Assembly (NCBI GenBank): GCA_003545625.1
Contig: DODH01000197.1
Span: 1 to 7,233 of the forward strand
DNA from: Nitrospina sp.
GTDB taxonomy: Bacteria > Nitrospinota > Nitrospinia > Nitrospinales > VA-1
Length of the DNA: 7,233 nt
Direction of reading: 5' to 3'
Part shown: piece by piece, positions 1 through 5,322 of the stretch
Numbering within the stretch: position 1 is the stretch's first letter
Layout: each line of letters begins with the position of its first letter
Translations under genes and position numbers: made by a program
The notes under the pieces: generated by a model
What the model saw: the letters and a program-made list of their open reading frames with translations, nothing else
What the model was told of the DNA's origin: nothing
The model's database searches: none

Positions 1-735
1 GAAATGTGGCAATTTGGCAAATTCATCCTTGAGCCGGGTGATGACGTTGCCGCCAACGGTCACATGAATATCGGGATAAGCCTCTTTGATTAGTGTGGCA
101 AAGGTGATGCCCGCCATCAATTGCACCGGGGTGCCAATGGAGATGCCGACGACATCGGGGTTTTCTTTTTTGATGGATCTCAACACCAACTGACGGCAGA
201 TGTCGGCATAAACATTGACCTGCTTGTCGTAGGGAACTTTTAAAAGATCTTCAGAGACCCAGGGCCGGTACACGTTGAGGTTGCTCTCGACCGGATAAAA
301 ATTGATACTGGCGGGAAAGTAGCAGACAGAAATATATTCCATGACTTCCCGGAAAGCGTTAAGCGCCCATTCGGCTTTTTCGATCTCATAAAATTCCGGC
401 CCCCGCATGATCTTCTTGGCACGAGCCACTTTGGTGATATGGTGGTCCAGGTCGATAAGCTGATAGTCGCTGAGCATTTGTTTCAGTTCGGCGTCTTCAG
501 GACTTAACCTTTCTCCCTGCTCTCTCTGTCTCAACGCCCTCAACCGGGCCTGTATTTTGCTTTTGACAAACAACAGGAATCCGGACGTGAAAAAATGGTC
601 AAACATTTCCACGTTTATATCTTTAAGGACGGTCTCAATGCCATTCTGGCGCAGAACCGCCGCCAAACTCGGCAGTGCCAGATAAGGGGCGGTTGGCACC
701 CATTCCGGCGGAAATATCAACATGACCTTCTTCAT
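1..735 (-). CDS. B12-binding radical SAM-type protein, N-terminal part (runs off the left edge)
   Basis: The minus strand is open from the ATG at 735-733 to position 1 with no stop, giving 245 residues of a longer protein. The N-terminus (MKKVMLIFPPEW, then a Pro/Leu-rich stretch and LRQNGIETVLKDINVEMF, residues about 28-45) and the segment around residues 193-234 (NPDVVGISIG, later IHVTVGGN) look like the Rossmann-like cobalamin-binding domain found in front of radical SAM domains. Residues about 55-190 form a charged, largely helical insertion, as in several subfamilies of this group. No DxHxxG cobalamin-ligating motif is visible, which is common in these radical SAM enzymes. The CxxxCxxC cluster motif would lie beyond the window, so the radical SAM assignment is inferred from the N-terminal domain. 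The substrate is unknown. Only a weak AAAGAA-like SD precedes the start; an in-frame ATG four codons downstream is the alternative. It diverges from the gene at 923. Confidence 0.72.
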   Translation of the reverse strand, partial: MKKVMLIFPPEWVPTAPYLALPSLAAVLRQNGIETVLKDINVEMFDHFFTSGFLLFVKSKIQARLRALRQREQGERLSPEDAELKQMLSDYQLIDLDHHITKVARAKKIMRGPEFYEIEKAEWALNAFREVMEYISVCYFPASINFYPVESNLNVYRPWVSEDLLKVPYDKQVNVYADICRQLVLRSIKKENPDVVGISIGTPVQLMAGITFATLIKEAYPDIHVTVGGNVITRLKDEFAKLPHF

Positions 736-782
736 ATTAGGGTTCTTTCGATAATTTGCTTTTAATTTTTTGGAATCTAGAG

Positions 783-819
783 GGTTAATGCTAACATATT
801 GCCATCTATAACATTAACC
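783..819. promoter_or_regulatory. Inverted repeat around a possible leftward extended -10 promoter
   Basis: GGTTAATG (783-790) and CATTAACC (812-819) are perfect 8-bp inverted arms with a 21-bp centre. On the minus strand the right half holds TGT-TATAGA (813-805), an extended -10 pattern without a recognisable -35. Transcription would start near 798 and give a leader of about 60 nt for the radical SAM-type gene. The dyad could be an operator over this promoter. On the plus strand, TCGACA (871-876) and CATAGT (895-900) with an 18-bp spacer are a weak candidate for the gene at 923. All of this is motif reading only. Confidence 0.3.
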
Positions 820-922
820 AAAATCGGGCAGGGATCGGCAAAGCGTCCTGAAAACCTCAGGCAGCCAAGCTCGACAATAACCCGGTATTAACCTCATAGT
901 TAAATGGAGCACGAAACAAGTT

Positions 923-1417
923 ATGTCCACCACTGAAACCAGCGCGGAAGTTAAAGCCAAAATCCTGCTGGATGAAGCAAATCTGGCATTTTCAGAAACG
1001 TCTGAACGTAGAGACAGCAAGGGAGAACGCAATCTGGAAGGGTCGGCCTGGGAAGAAGGCCGGATGGAAGGGGAATACGATGAAGCCGATTATCAAAAGA
1101 TTCTCGAGTTGCAGATGAATGCTGCTATCGCCTGCGATGAGCACCCCGAACTGGAAGACAAAACAGCGGAATTGTTCCAGTCGATCACTCTGGAAAATGC
1201 CGAAGAAGTCCTCAAGACCGTCTTTGAAGACCCTAATATCATGACATTGGGTAAAACCGCAGTCACAACTTTCATCCTGAGGTTCCCTACGGTGCAGTCC
1301 TTTGTCAACAAGGGTCACCCTTTGGTGCTGGCCATGGACGAATACATGCTCGAAAACTCAGATGCGCAAAACTGGCATGACTATAATAATATCGCCAAAG
1401 AAAATAACTGGCTCTAA
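923..1417 (+). CDS. Acidic 164-residue protein of unknown function
   Basis: This is an intact reading frame from ATG to TAA that I do not recognise. The product is soluble-looking and strongly acidic, with no signal peptide, membrane segment or cysteine pair (a single Cys71). Residues 1-55 are polar and rich in Glu, Arg and Ser and probably extended. Residues 56-164 look helical with regular hydrophobic spacing: residues 56-70, the segment around ENAEEVLKTVF (91-101), then TFILRFPTVQSFVNKGHPLVLAMDEYML (split here as TFILRFPTVQSF at 116-127 and HPLVLAMDEYML at 132-143). It ends in an aromatic/Asn-rich tail. A GGAG at 906-909 sits 13 bases from the ATG, slightly far for an SD; the ATG at 904 is in another frame. 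The stop codon abuts the repeat element beginning at 1418. Coding is supported by length, even amino-acid composition and the absence of a better frame on either strand. Confidence 0.7.
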   Translation: MSTTETSAEVKAKILLDEANLAFSETSERRDSKGERNLEGSAWEEGRMEGEYDEADYQKILELQMNAAIACDEHPELEDKTAELFQSITLENAEEVLKTVFEDPNIMTLGKTAVTTFILRFPTVQSFVNKGHPLVLAMDEYMLENSDAQNWHDYNNIAKENNWL

Positions 1418-1480
1418 CTACTAGGCGTAGGGCCAACTGGCAATAGCTTTTATGAGCGAACAATGGGTTGCTCGGCTTGA
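1418..1480 (-). repeat. Dispersed inverted repeat, left copy
   Basis: The reverse complement of this stretch matches 2674-2737. The 34 bp at 1418-1451 are identical to the complement of 2704-2737 at 30 of 34 positions; the core GGCCAACTRGCAATARCTTTT is quoted here as GGCCAACT and GCAATA plus flanks. After a variable 19-20 bp, a second block, CTCGGCTTGA (1471-1480), matches CTCGGCTCAA in the complement of 2674-2683. The element starts directly after the stop codon of the preceding gene. It carries no open reading frame of its own and is not flanked by a visible target-site duplication. It may be a small non-autonomous or REP-like repeat. Confidence 0.8.
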
Positions 1481-1500
1481 GGAGTTCTTGCTATCTGCCT

Positions 1501-1597
1501 CCCTCGCTAGAGGGCGGAGAACCTCCGCAGGTAAATGAAAGGCGCCACACGCCACCACCGAAGGCGCGGAGCCTGTTCCCACCGGGCGTGGCCCGGG
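1501..1597. repeat. GC-rich run of short perfect hairpins
   Basis: Four short perfect stem-loops lie in under 100 bp: CCCTC-gcta-GAGGG (1501-1514), GCGGAG-aac-CTCCGC (1514-1528), GGCG-ccaca-CGCC (1541-1553) and CCGGGC-gtg-GCCCGG (1582-1596). A weaker GGC-gcgga-GCC lies at 1563-1573. The stretch is clearly more GC-rich than the DNA around it and ends where similarity to an S1/P1 nuclease begins. In translation it is proline- and arginine-rich and resembles no domain. This looks like an inserted palindromic repeat element, though a structured RNA cannot be excluded. Confidence 0.6.
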
Positions 1598-1602
1598 AAA
1601 GT

Positions 1603-1848
1603 CTGTTAAAATATGCCGCCCGCTTGAATGGAAGGGTGTCAGAGGAGGAGGTTTCAGCCTGGAGTTTGTCAACGGTTTCTGACTGGGCCAACGAGTCCAG
1701 AAGCCTGGCTTTAAAAGTGGCCTATCGTGTTGATAAGGGAGGCTTGTCTAAAGCTTATATAAAAAGAGGCCGGGAGGTTATTAACCTCAGGCTAACGCAG
1801 GCGGGGGTTCGCCTTGCACACTTGCTGAATACAATATTAACTTTTTAG
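1603..1848 (+). pseudogene. C-terminal remnant of an S1/P1-type nuclease
   Basis: The frame encodes about 81 residues that read like the last third of the S1/P1 zinc-dependent nuclease family: LLKYAARLNGRVSEEEVSAW, then SDWANESRSLALKVAY, a Tyr in LSKAYIKRG, and the closing LRLTQAGVRLAHLLN. In the family this tail follows the zinc-binding core and packs against it. The Trp1, His and Asp ligands of the trinuclear zinc site lie in the N-terminal two thirds (about 200 residues), which are absent here. The open frame extends upstream to a TTG at 1468, but that part runs through the GC-rich hairpin run and the repeat, has no SD, and shows no nuclease similarity. I therefore read this as a relic truncated by insertion or deletion. 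The tail itself has no stop or frameshift, so the loss may be recent, or an in-frame product may still be made. Confidence 0.65.
1808..1835 (+). promoter_or_regulatory. Possible promoter for the metallo-hydrolase gene
   Basis: TACAAT (1830-1835) is one base off the -10 consensus, with a poor TTCGCC at 1808-1813 as -35 and a 16-bp spacer. It would start transcription near 1842, giving a leader of about 25 nt. It overlaps the 3' end of the nuclease remnant. Weak motif evidence only. Confidence 0.22.
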
Positions 1849-1866
1849 ATGGGATAGGGGGAAACC

Positions 1867-2586
1867 TTGTCAGAAAAAAGTCCGATTTATTTTAAACAGT
1901 TGTTGTCGGGAGTCGATTTAGGTACCCGGGACCCCTCGGCACGTTCGATGGCCAATTTTTTATACTTGATCGGAGATCAGGAAACTCGCGAATGTGTGGT
2001 GGTCGACCCGGCGTGGGATATTGATGGGATTCTCAAAGTTGTTGAAGAGGATGGCATGAAGCTTACCGGTGCTTTGGTGACCCATTACCATCCTGACCAT
2101 GTGGGGGGAGAAATTTTTGGCATTGAAATTACCGGATTGGCTGAATTGATGGAAAAGCATCCCGTACCGGTTTATGTTAACAAACATGAGGCGGAAGGAT
2201 TGAGGAAGGTCACGGGAATATCCATGTCCGACATGAAGCAGGTGGATGGAGAGGACAAGCTAAAATTGGGTTCCGTTGAGATTAGTTTTTTGCACACTCC
2301 GGGGCATACACCTGGGTCCCAGTGTTTCCGGGTGGCCGATAGCCTTATCGCCGGCGATACTCTTTTTTTGCAAGGATGCGGGCGGGTGGATTTGCCCGGA
2401 GGAAATAGTGAAGAATTGTTCCATACCCTCACCCGGCGGCTGTCCAAGATTGAAGACCATGTCATTTTATATCCGGGGCATAATTATGGCGGAAAGCCTT
2501 CTGGTGAAATGGGGGATGTCCGCCAGTCAAACTCCAACCTTCAGATTCAAAGCTTGGAAGATTGGTTTGCGATCATGGGTAGATAG
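1867..2586 (+). CDS. Metallo-beta-lactamase-fold hydrolase, glyoxalase II / persulfide dioxygenase-like
   Basis: A complete 239-residue cytoplasmic protein with the full metal-site set of the metallo-beta-lactamase superfamily: THYHPDHVGG (residues 72-81; His73, His75, Asp77, His78), HTPGHTPGS (143-151; His147), GDTLF (163-167; Asp164) and YPGHNYGG (202-209; His205). The segment GCGRVDLPGG (170-179) is typical of the glyoxalase II and ETHE1-like branch, whose members hydrolyse S-D-lactoylglutathione or oxidise glutathione persulfide with an Fe or Zn centre. An insertion around residues 84-115 makes it slightly longer than minimal members. The substrate cannot be chosen from sequence, and a thioesterase of another pathway is possible. 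The start is TTG; the GGGGG run at 1857-1861 supplies an SD six bases upstream, and no in-frame ATG exists before residue 28. The gene lies between inverted copies of a repeat. Confidence 0.88.
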   Translation: MSEKSPIYFKQLLSGVDLGTRDPSARSMANFLYLIGDQETRECVVVDPAWDIDGILKVVEEDGMKLTGALVTHYHPDHVGGEIFGIEITGLAELMEKHPVPVYVNKHEAEGLRKVTGISMSDMKQVDGEDKLKLGSVEISFLHTPGHTPGSQCFRVADSLIAGDTLFLQGCGRVDLPGGNSEELFHTLTRRLSKIEDHVILYPGHNYGGKPSGEMGDVRQSNSNLQIQSLEDWFAIMGR

Positions 2587-2606
2587 CAGGAGTTTATTAA
2601 ATCGAG

Positions 2607-2640
2607 TCAACCTATTACTCACTGGCCCTACGTCTAGTGC
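2607..2640 (+). repeat. Diverged additional copy of the dispersed repeat
   Basis: This matches 2704-2737 in the same orientation at 23 of 34 positions, best in the block TGGCCCTACG-TCTAGTG against TGGCCCCACG-CCTAGTG. It lies just downstream of the hydrolase stop codon and next to the hairpin beginning at 2646, so the intergenic region holds at least two related copies. It is weaker than the 1418/2704 pair. Confidence 0.5.
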
Positions 2641-2645
2641 TAGTG

Positions 2646-2746
2646 AGCCACCGGGGGAACTAGCAATTACTCTTTGAGCCGAGATAACTCTTTTTTTGCC
2701 AGCAAAAGTTATTGCTAGTTGGCCCCACGCCTAGTGGCTGGTTTTT
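2646..2746 (+). terminator. Long interrupted hairpin followed by T5; possible terminator of the hydrolase gene
   Basis: AACTAGCAAT (2658-2667) pairs perfectly with ATTGCTAGTT (2711-2720). Inside, ACT (2669-2671) pairs with AGT (2707-2709) and TTTG (2673-2676) with CAAA (2703-2706), with one mismatch and one bulge. Outside, GGGG (2654-2657) faces CCCC (2723-2726) and AGCCA (2646-2650) faces TGGCT (2735-2739). The right foot is followed by TTTTT (2742-2746). The loop (2677-2702) is about 26 nt. It could end transcription of the hydrolase gene before the phosphate operon, but it is longer and less compact than a classical terminator, so the repeat nature may come first. Confidence 0.45.
2674..2737 (+). 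repeat. Dispersed inverted repeat, right copy
   Basis: This is the inverted partner of 1418-1480. A 10-bp block (2674-2683) and a 34-bp block (2704-2737) match the complement of the left copy, separated by 20 bp of unmatched sequence against 19 bp there. It corresponds to the loop and right arm of the hairpin at 2646-2746. The left copy lacks the left arm, so the two copies are not equivalent in structure. Confidence 0.8.
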
Positions 2747-2788
2747 CAGGCCTGTTGTGAAACTGTATTTTTTATTCCTTAAAGGGGG

Positions 2789-2817
2789 TTGAAACTTGCC
2801 GGCAAATAGAATAAGTT
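2789..2817 (+). promoter_or_regulatory. Possible promoter of the phosphate-transport operon
   Basis: TTGAAA (2789-2794) followed after 17 bp by TAAGTT (2812-2817) gives a fair -35 and a poor -10 about 35 bases before the DUF47 gene. No clear Pho-box-like direct repeat is recognisable upstream, so phosphate control cannot be argued from this sequence. Confidence 0.25.
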
Positions 2818-2852
2818 TAGCGTGCTTAACTTTTACGACCTAAGGAGGTCAG

Positions 2853-3524
2853 ATGAGATCTTTCCTTTCAATGTTTGCGAAATCGCCGTTCAAGCCCCTT
2901 GCGAGCCATATGGACAAGGTCCGTGCCTGCGTGGAGCAAGTCAAGCCCCTGTTTGACGCGCTGGATAAGAAGGACTACGATTCGGTTCAAAAAATTTCTG
3001 AATTGATCGTGAAGCTGGAACATGAGGCCGACAGCATCAAGGACAATATCCGCATCCATATGCGCCAAAGCATGTTTTTGCCGGTTGATAAAAAAGATTT
3101 CATGCGTCTCCTTTCTGCGCAGGATGACATTGCGGACGCGGTGGAGGATTTGGCGGTTTTACTGCGTATTAAAAACCTGGATACGCCGGATGAAATCAGG
3201 TCCTCCTTGAAGGAATTGGTGGCTCACATTGTCGAAACAGCGCATATGGGTTGCGACCTGATTTCCGAGTTGGAAGCTTTGCTGGAGGCTTCTTTTGGCG
3301 GCGCTGAAGCGGAAAAAGTAGAAAAAGCCACCCAAGAACTCGGTACCGCGGAATGGGAGGCTGACCGCAAGCAGTTTGCTTTGGCAAAAAAGCTGTTTTC
3401 CTTGGGCGATGATTTAGCTGCGGCAGATTTGTTGCTTTGGAACGAAGTGATAAAAAAACTGGGTGCTGTAGCAGACAAGACAGAACAAATCGGTAAAACT
3501 CTCAGGATGTTCCTTTCTCAGTAA
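2853..3524 (+). CDS. DUF47 / PhoU-like phosphate transport accessory protein
   Basis: A 223-residue, all-helical cytoplasmic protein of the usual length for the DUF47 family (TIGR00153-type). The two halves of the PhoU-like fold carry acidic metal-binding patterns: LEHEADSIKD (55-64; Glu56 and Asp60), the block LLSAQDDIADAVEDLAVL (86-103; Asp91, Asp92, Asp95), EWEADR (167-172; Glu167, Asp171), and WNEVIKKLGAVADKTEQIG (196-214). These match the ExxxD clusters that hold Fe or Zn in PhoU structures. DUF47 proteins are almost always encoded beside Pit permeases and are thought to gate or regulate them. Here the permease starts 41 bp downstream on the same strand. A very strong SD (TAAGGAGGT, 2841-2849) fixes the ATG start and implies high translation. 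Confidence 0.93.
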   Translation: MRSFLSMFAKSPFKPLASHMDKVRACVEQVKPLFDALDKKDYDSVQKISELIVKLEHEADSIKDNIRIHMRQSMFLPVDKKDFMRLLSAQDDIADAVEDLAVLLRIKNLDTPDEIRSSLKELVAHIVETAHMGCDLISELEALLEASFGGAEAEKVEKATQELGTAEWEADRKQFALAKKLFSLGDDLAAADLLLWNEVIKKLGAVADKTEQIGKTLRMFLSQ

Positions 3525-3565
3525 TTCAATTTCCCCTGTTTTAACCCTTGGCAAGGAGCCTTGGT

Positions 3566-4816
3566 TTGGATTTAGACACCTTCCTGCTTTCATTCGCTGT
3601 GATCGCTTGTATCTATATGGCGTGCAATATTGGGGCGAATGATGTCGCCAATGCCATGGGGACAAGTGTAGGCTCAAAATCACTGACATTTCGCCAGGCA
3701 ATTTTGATTGCCGCCGTAGCGGAATTTGTCGGTGCTTTTTTTGTCGGGGGTGAAGTTTCCAACACCATCCGCAAGGGAATGCTTGACCCGCTAATGTTTG
3801 AGGCGGTTCCTTATCATTTGGTTTATGGCATGATTTCCGCTTTGGTTGCGGCGGCGCTCTGGTTGCACATTGCCAGTTATCTGGGGTGGCCTGTTTCTAC
3901 GACCCATTCCATTGTGGGAGGCGTTGTGGGGTTTGGTGTCATCGCCGGAGGCATGGATGTAATCAACTGGGGAAAAATCGGCATGGTGGTTTTGAGCTGG
4001 GTGGTTTCACCGGTTATGGGCGGTCTCTTTGCTTTTCTCCTATTTAAGTTTATTAGCAAAGCTGTTTTCGGCAAACGAACTCCACTAATTTATGCCAAAA
4101 ATCTGCTTCCTTATATGGTGTTTTTTGTATTCGTGATTCTTACCAACGCCATGGTTTATAAGGGACTGAAAAATCTTCACATGGATCTTTCCTTTACCCG
4201 GGCTCTGGTCATTTCCCTTATGGTGGGAGCTCTGACATTTATAATTACGAAATATTTGGCAAGAAAAATTCCTTACAACCCTTCCTGGGATCTCAAAAAA
4301 CAATTTCATGAAACAGAAAATGTATTTAAGTACCTGCAGATTTTAACCGCTTTTTATGTAGCATTTGCCCATGGCTCCAACGATGTGGCCAATGCCGTGG
4401 GGCCTTTGGCGGCTGTGGTGGCAATTCTCAAAGATGGACAGGTACATATGAATGTGCCCATGCCTACTTGGATATTAGGATTAGGCGGGGGATTCATCGT
4501 ATTTGGGTTGATGGTTTGGGGGGCCAAGGTCATGGCAACGATTGGAGAAAAAATTACGGAACTCACACCCTCCAGGGGATTTGCTGCCACATTTGGTGCC
4601 GCAACAGTTGTTTTAATTTGTTCTAAAATGGGCCTGCCTATTTCTACAACGCATACTCTGGTGGGGTCGGTGATTGGAGTGGGGCTGGCCAGGGGCTTGC
4701 CAACGCTGAATTTGGGCATTATTAGAATGATCGCAATTTCCTGGATCTCGACCATTCCGTTTACGGCCGTCATCTCCATGCTGTGCTTCAAAATATTTTT
4801 GGTCTTTTTGCCCTAA
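3566..4816 (+). CDS. Pit-family inorganic phosphate permease
   Basis: An inner-membrane phosphate symporter, driven by protons or sodium in the Pit/PNaS family; which ion cannot be told. Both internally repeated signature halves are present: CNIGANDVANAMGTSVGSK (residues 20-38) with GWPVSTTHSIVGG (107-119), and AHGSNDVANAVGP (268-280) with GLPISTTHTLVGS (356-368). About ten hydrophobic segments are visible, with a polar loop near residues 233-255. I place the start at TTG 3566: AAGGAG (3553-3558) stands seven bases before it, whereas the longer in-frame TTG at 3548 would put this SD inside the coding region and add seven residues. The resulting 416 residues fit the family. It is co-transcribed with the DUF47 gene and ends 30 bp before a strong terminator. 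Confidence 0.95.
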   Translation: MDLDTFLLSFAVIACIYMACNIGANDVANAMGTSVGSKSLTFRQAILIAAVAEFVGAFFVGGEVSNTIRKGMLDPLMFEAVPYHLVYGMISALVAAALWLHIASYLGWPVSTTHSIVGGVVGFGVIAGGMDVINWGKIGMVVLSWVVSPVMGGLFAFLLFKFISKAVFGKRTPLIYAKNLLPYMVFFVFVILTNAMVYKGLKNLHMDLSFTRALVISLMVGALTFIITKYLARKIPYNPSWDLKKQFHETENVFKYLQILTAFYVAFAHGSNDVANAVGPLAAVVAILKDGQVHMNVPMPTWILGLGGGFIVFGLMVWGAKVMATIGEKITELTPSRGFAATFGAATVVLICSKMGLPISTTHTLVGSVIGVGLARGLPTLNLGIIRMIAISWISTIPFTAVISMLCFKIFLVFLP

Positions 4817-4846
4817 AGCAATTTAATTTACAAGTAAGATAAAAAC

Positions 4847-4882
4847 AAAAAACCCCTTGGCTGGGTCAGCCAGGGGGTTTTT
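4847..4882. terminator. Bidirectional intrinsic terminator
   Basis: CCCCTTGGCTG (4853-4863) and CAGCCAGGGGG (4867-4877) form an 11-bp stem with one G-T wobble and a GGT loop. It is followed by T5 (4878-4882) and preceded by A6 (4847-4852), so it works for both strands. It lies between the converging Pit permease gene and the small minus-strand gene and should end both transcripts. Confidence 0.93.
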
Positions 4883-4908
4883 AATATGGGAATGAAAAGA
4901 GTTCCGAC

Positions 4909-5133
4909 TTAGTTGTAATTTTGTTTTTTCAAATACTCAGGCAGAGCCCACTCCAGCTTGTCCAGATCAGAATTGTAATGGGCTAAAGCTCCGCAAAAAG
5001 AGCAATACTCGACTCCGAGTTCGTAGTCCAGGGTGACAGTGTTGGCCCTGTGCTCACAAAACTTCTTTTTTGCCTCCGGGGGTTCATCATCCTTATCCTG
5101 AAACCAACCTTTAGAAATTGTTAAGTCTTCCAT
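4909..5133 (-). CDS. 74-residue protein with a zinc-ribbon-like CxH/CxxC pattern
   Basis: A small complete gene with a good SD (AAGGAG, seven bases before the ATG) and a terminator shortly after its stop. The product is charged and soluble. Four possible metal ligands are spaced like a small zinc ribbon: Cys26 and His28 in FCEHR, and Cys44 and Cys47 in YCSFCGAL. Between them the segment TVTLDYELGVEY looks like a beta strand and turn. The C-terminus (LEWALPEYLKKQNY) is aromatic and helical. I recognise no named family. The fold suggests a protein- or nucleic-acid-binding module, but the function is unknown. It follows the HDOD gene on the same strand after 189 bp and has its own promoter-like sequences, so joint transcription is uncertain. 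Confidence 0.82.
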   Translation of the reverse strand: MEDLTISKGWFQDKDDEPPEAKKKFCEHRANTVTLDYELGVEYCSFCGALAHYNSDLDKLEWALPEYLKKQNYN

Positions 5134-5170
5134 TAAGATTCTCCTTGTTGTTCAAAGATCACTGTCGCTC

Positions 5171-5205
5171 TTAATCTTGATAGTGTCCCCTATGTCAAGA
5201 AACAA
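5171..5205 (-). promoter_or_regulatory. Promoter candidates for the zinc-ribbon gene
   Basis: On the minus strand a perfect TTGACA (5198-5193) is followed after 16 bp by a poor GATTAA (5176-5171). An overlapping alternative is TTGTTT (5205-5200) with TATCAA (5182-5177) at 17 bp. Either would give a leader of roughly 30-37 nt to the ATG at 5133. Confidence 0.38.
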
Positions 5206-5215
5206 TTCAAGTCTT

Positions 5216-5238
5216 AAAATTTATCTCCTGTAAATTTT
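5216..5238. promoter_or_regulatory. Perfect 8-bp inverted repeat upstream of the zinc-ribbon gene
   Basis: AAAATTTA (5216-5223) and TAAATTTT (5231-5238) are perfect inverted arms separated by TCTCCTG. The site lies 11-40 bp upstream of the candidate -35 elements for the minus-strand gene at 5133. It is AT-rich and could act as an operator or UP-like element. No paired U-tract suggests a terminator for the HDOD gene. Confidence 0.35.
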
Positions 5239-5322
5239 TGTTGACGTTTCGGTTGTTTTGCTTTATGTGGACAGGGTATAGATGGAAAGGGCTTTTTGCG
5301 GGGGGGCGTTCGAAGAACTGGT

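Noticed and set aside
1418..1451. Integron attC site or CRISPR repeat
   Set aside because: The RYYYAAC/GTTRRRY core pairs of attC are missing, and the copies are too few, inverted and unevenly spaced for CRISPR.
1468..1602. TTG-started N-terminal extension of the nuclease-tail frame
   Set aside because: There is no SD; the translation runs through the repeat and the GC-rich hairpin run and shows no nuclease similarity.
2276..2677. 133-residue plus-strand open frame
   Set aside because: It is a shifted-frame shadow of the metallo-hydrolase gene, whose motifs are all in the other frame.
1418..2746. Composite transposon or complete insertion sequence
   Set aside because: No transposase or integrase frame lies between the inverted copies and no target-site duplication is visible.
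2785..2799. Sigma-54 promoter (GG-N10-GC with TTGC)
   Set aside because: Only the invariant GG and TTGC match; the rest of the TGGCAC element is absent and a G-run makes GG trivial.
3548..3565. Upstream TTG start for the permease
   Set aside because: The AAGGAG at 3553-3558 would then be inside the gene; it is ideally placed for the TTG at 3566.
4354..4791. 145-residue minus-strand open frame
   Set aside because: It lies antisense inside the clear Pit permease gene, has no SD or recognisable domain, and its composition mirrors the complementary codons.
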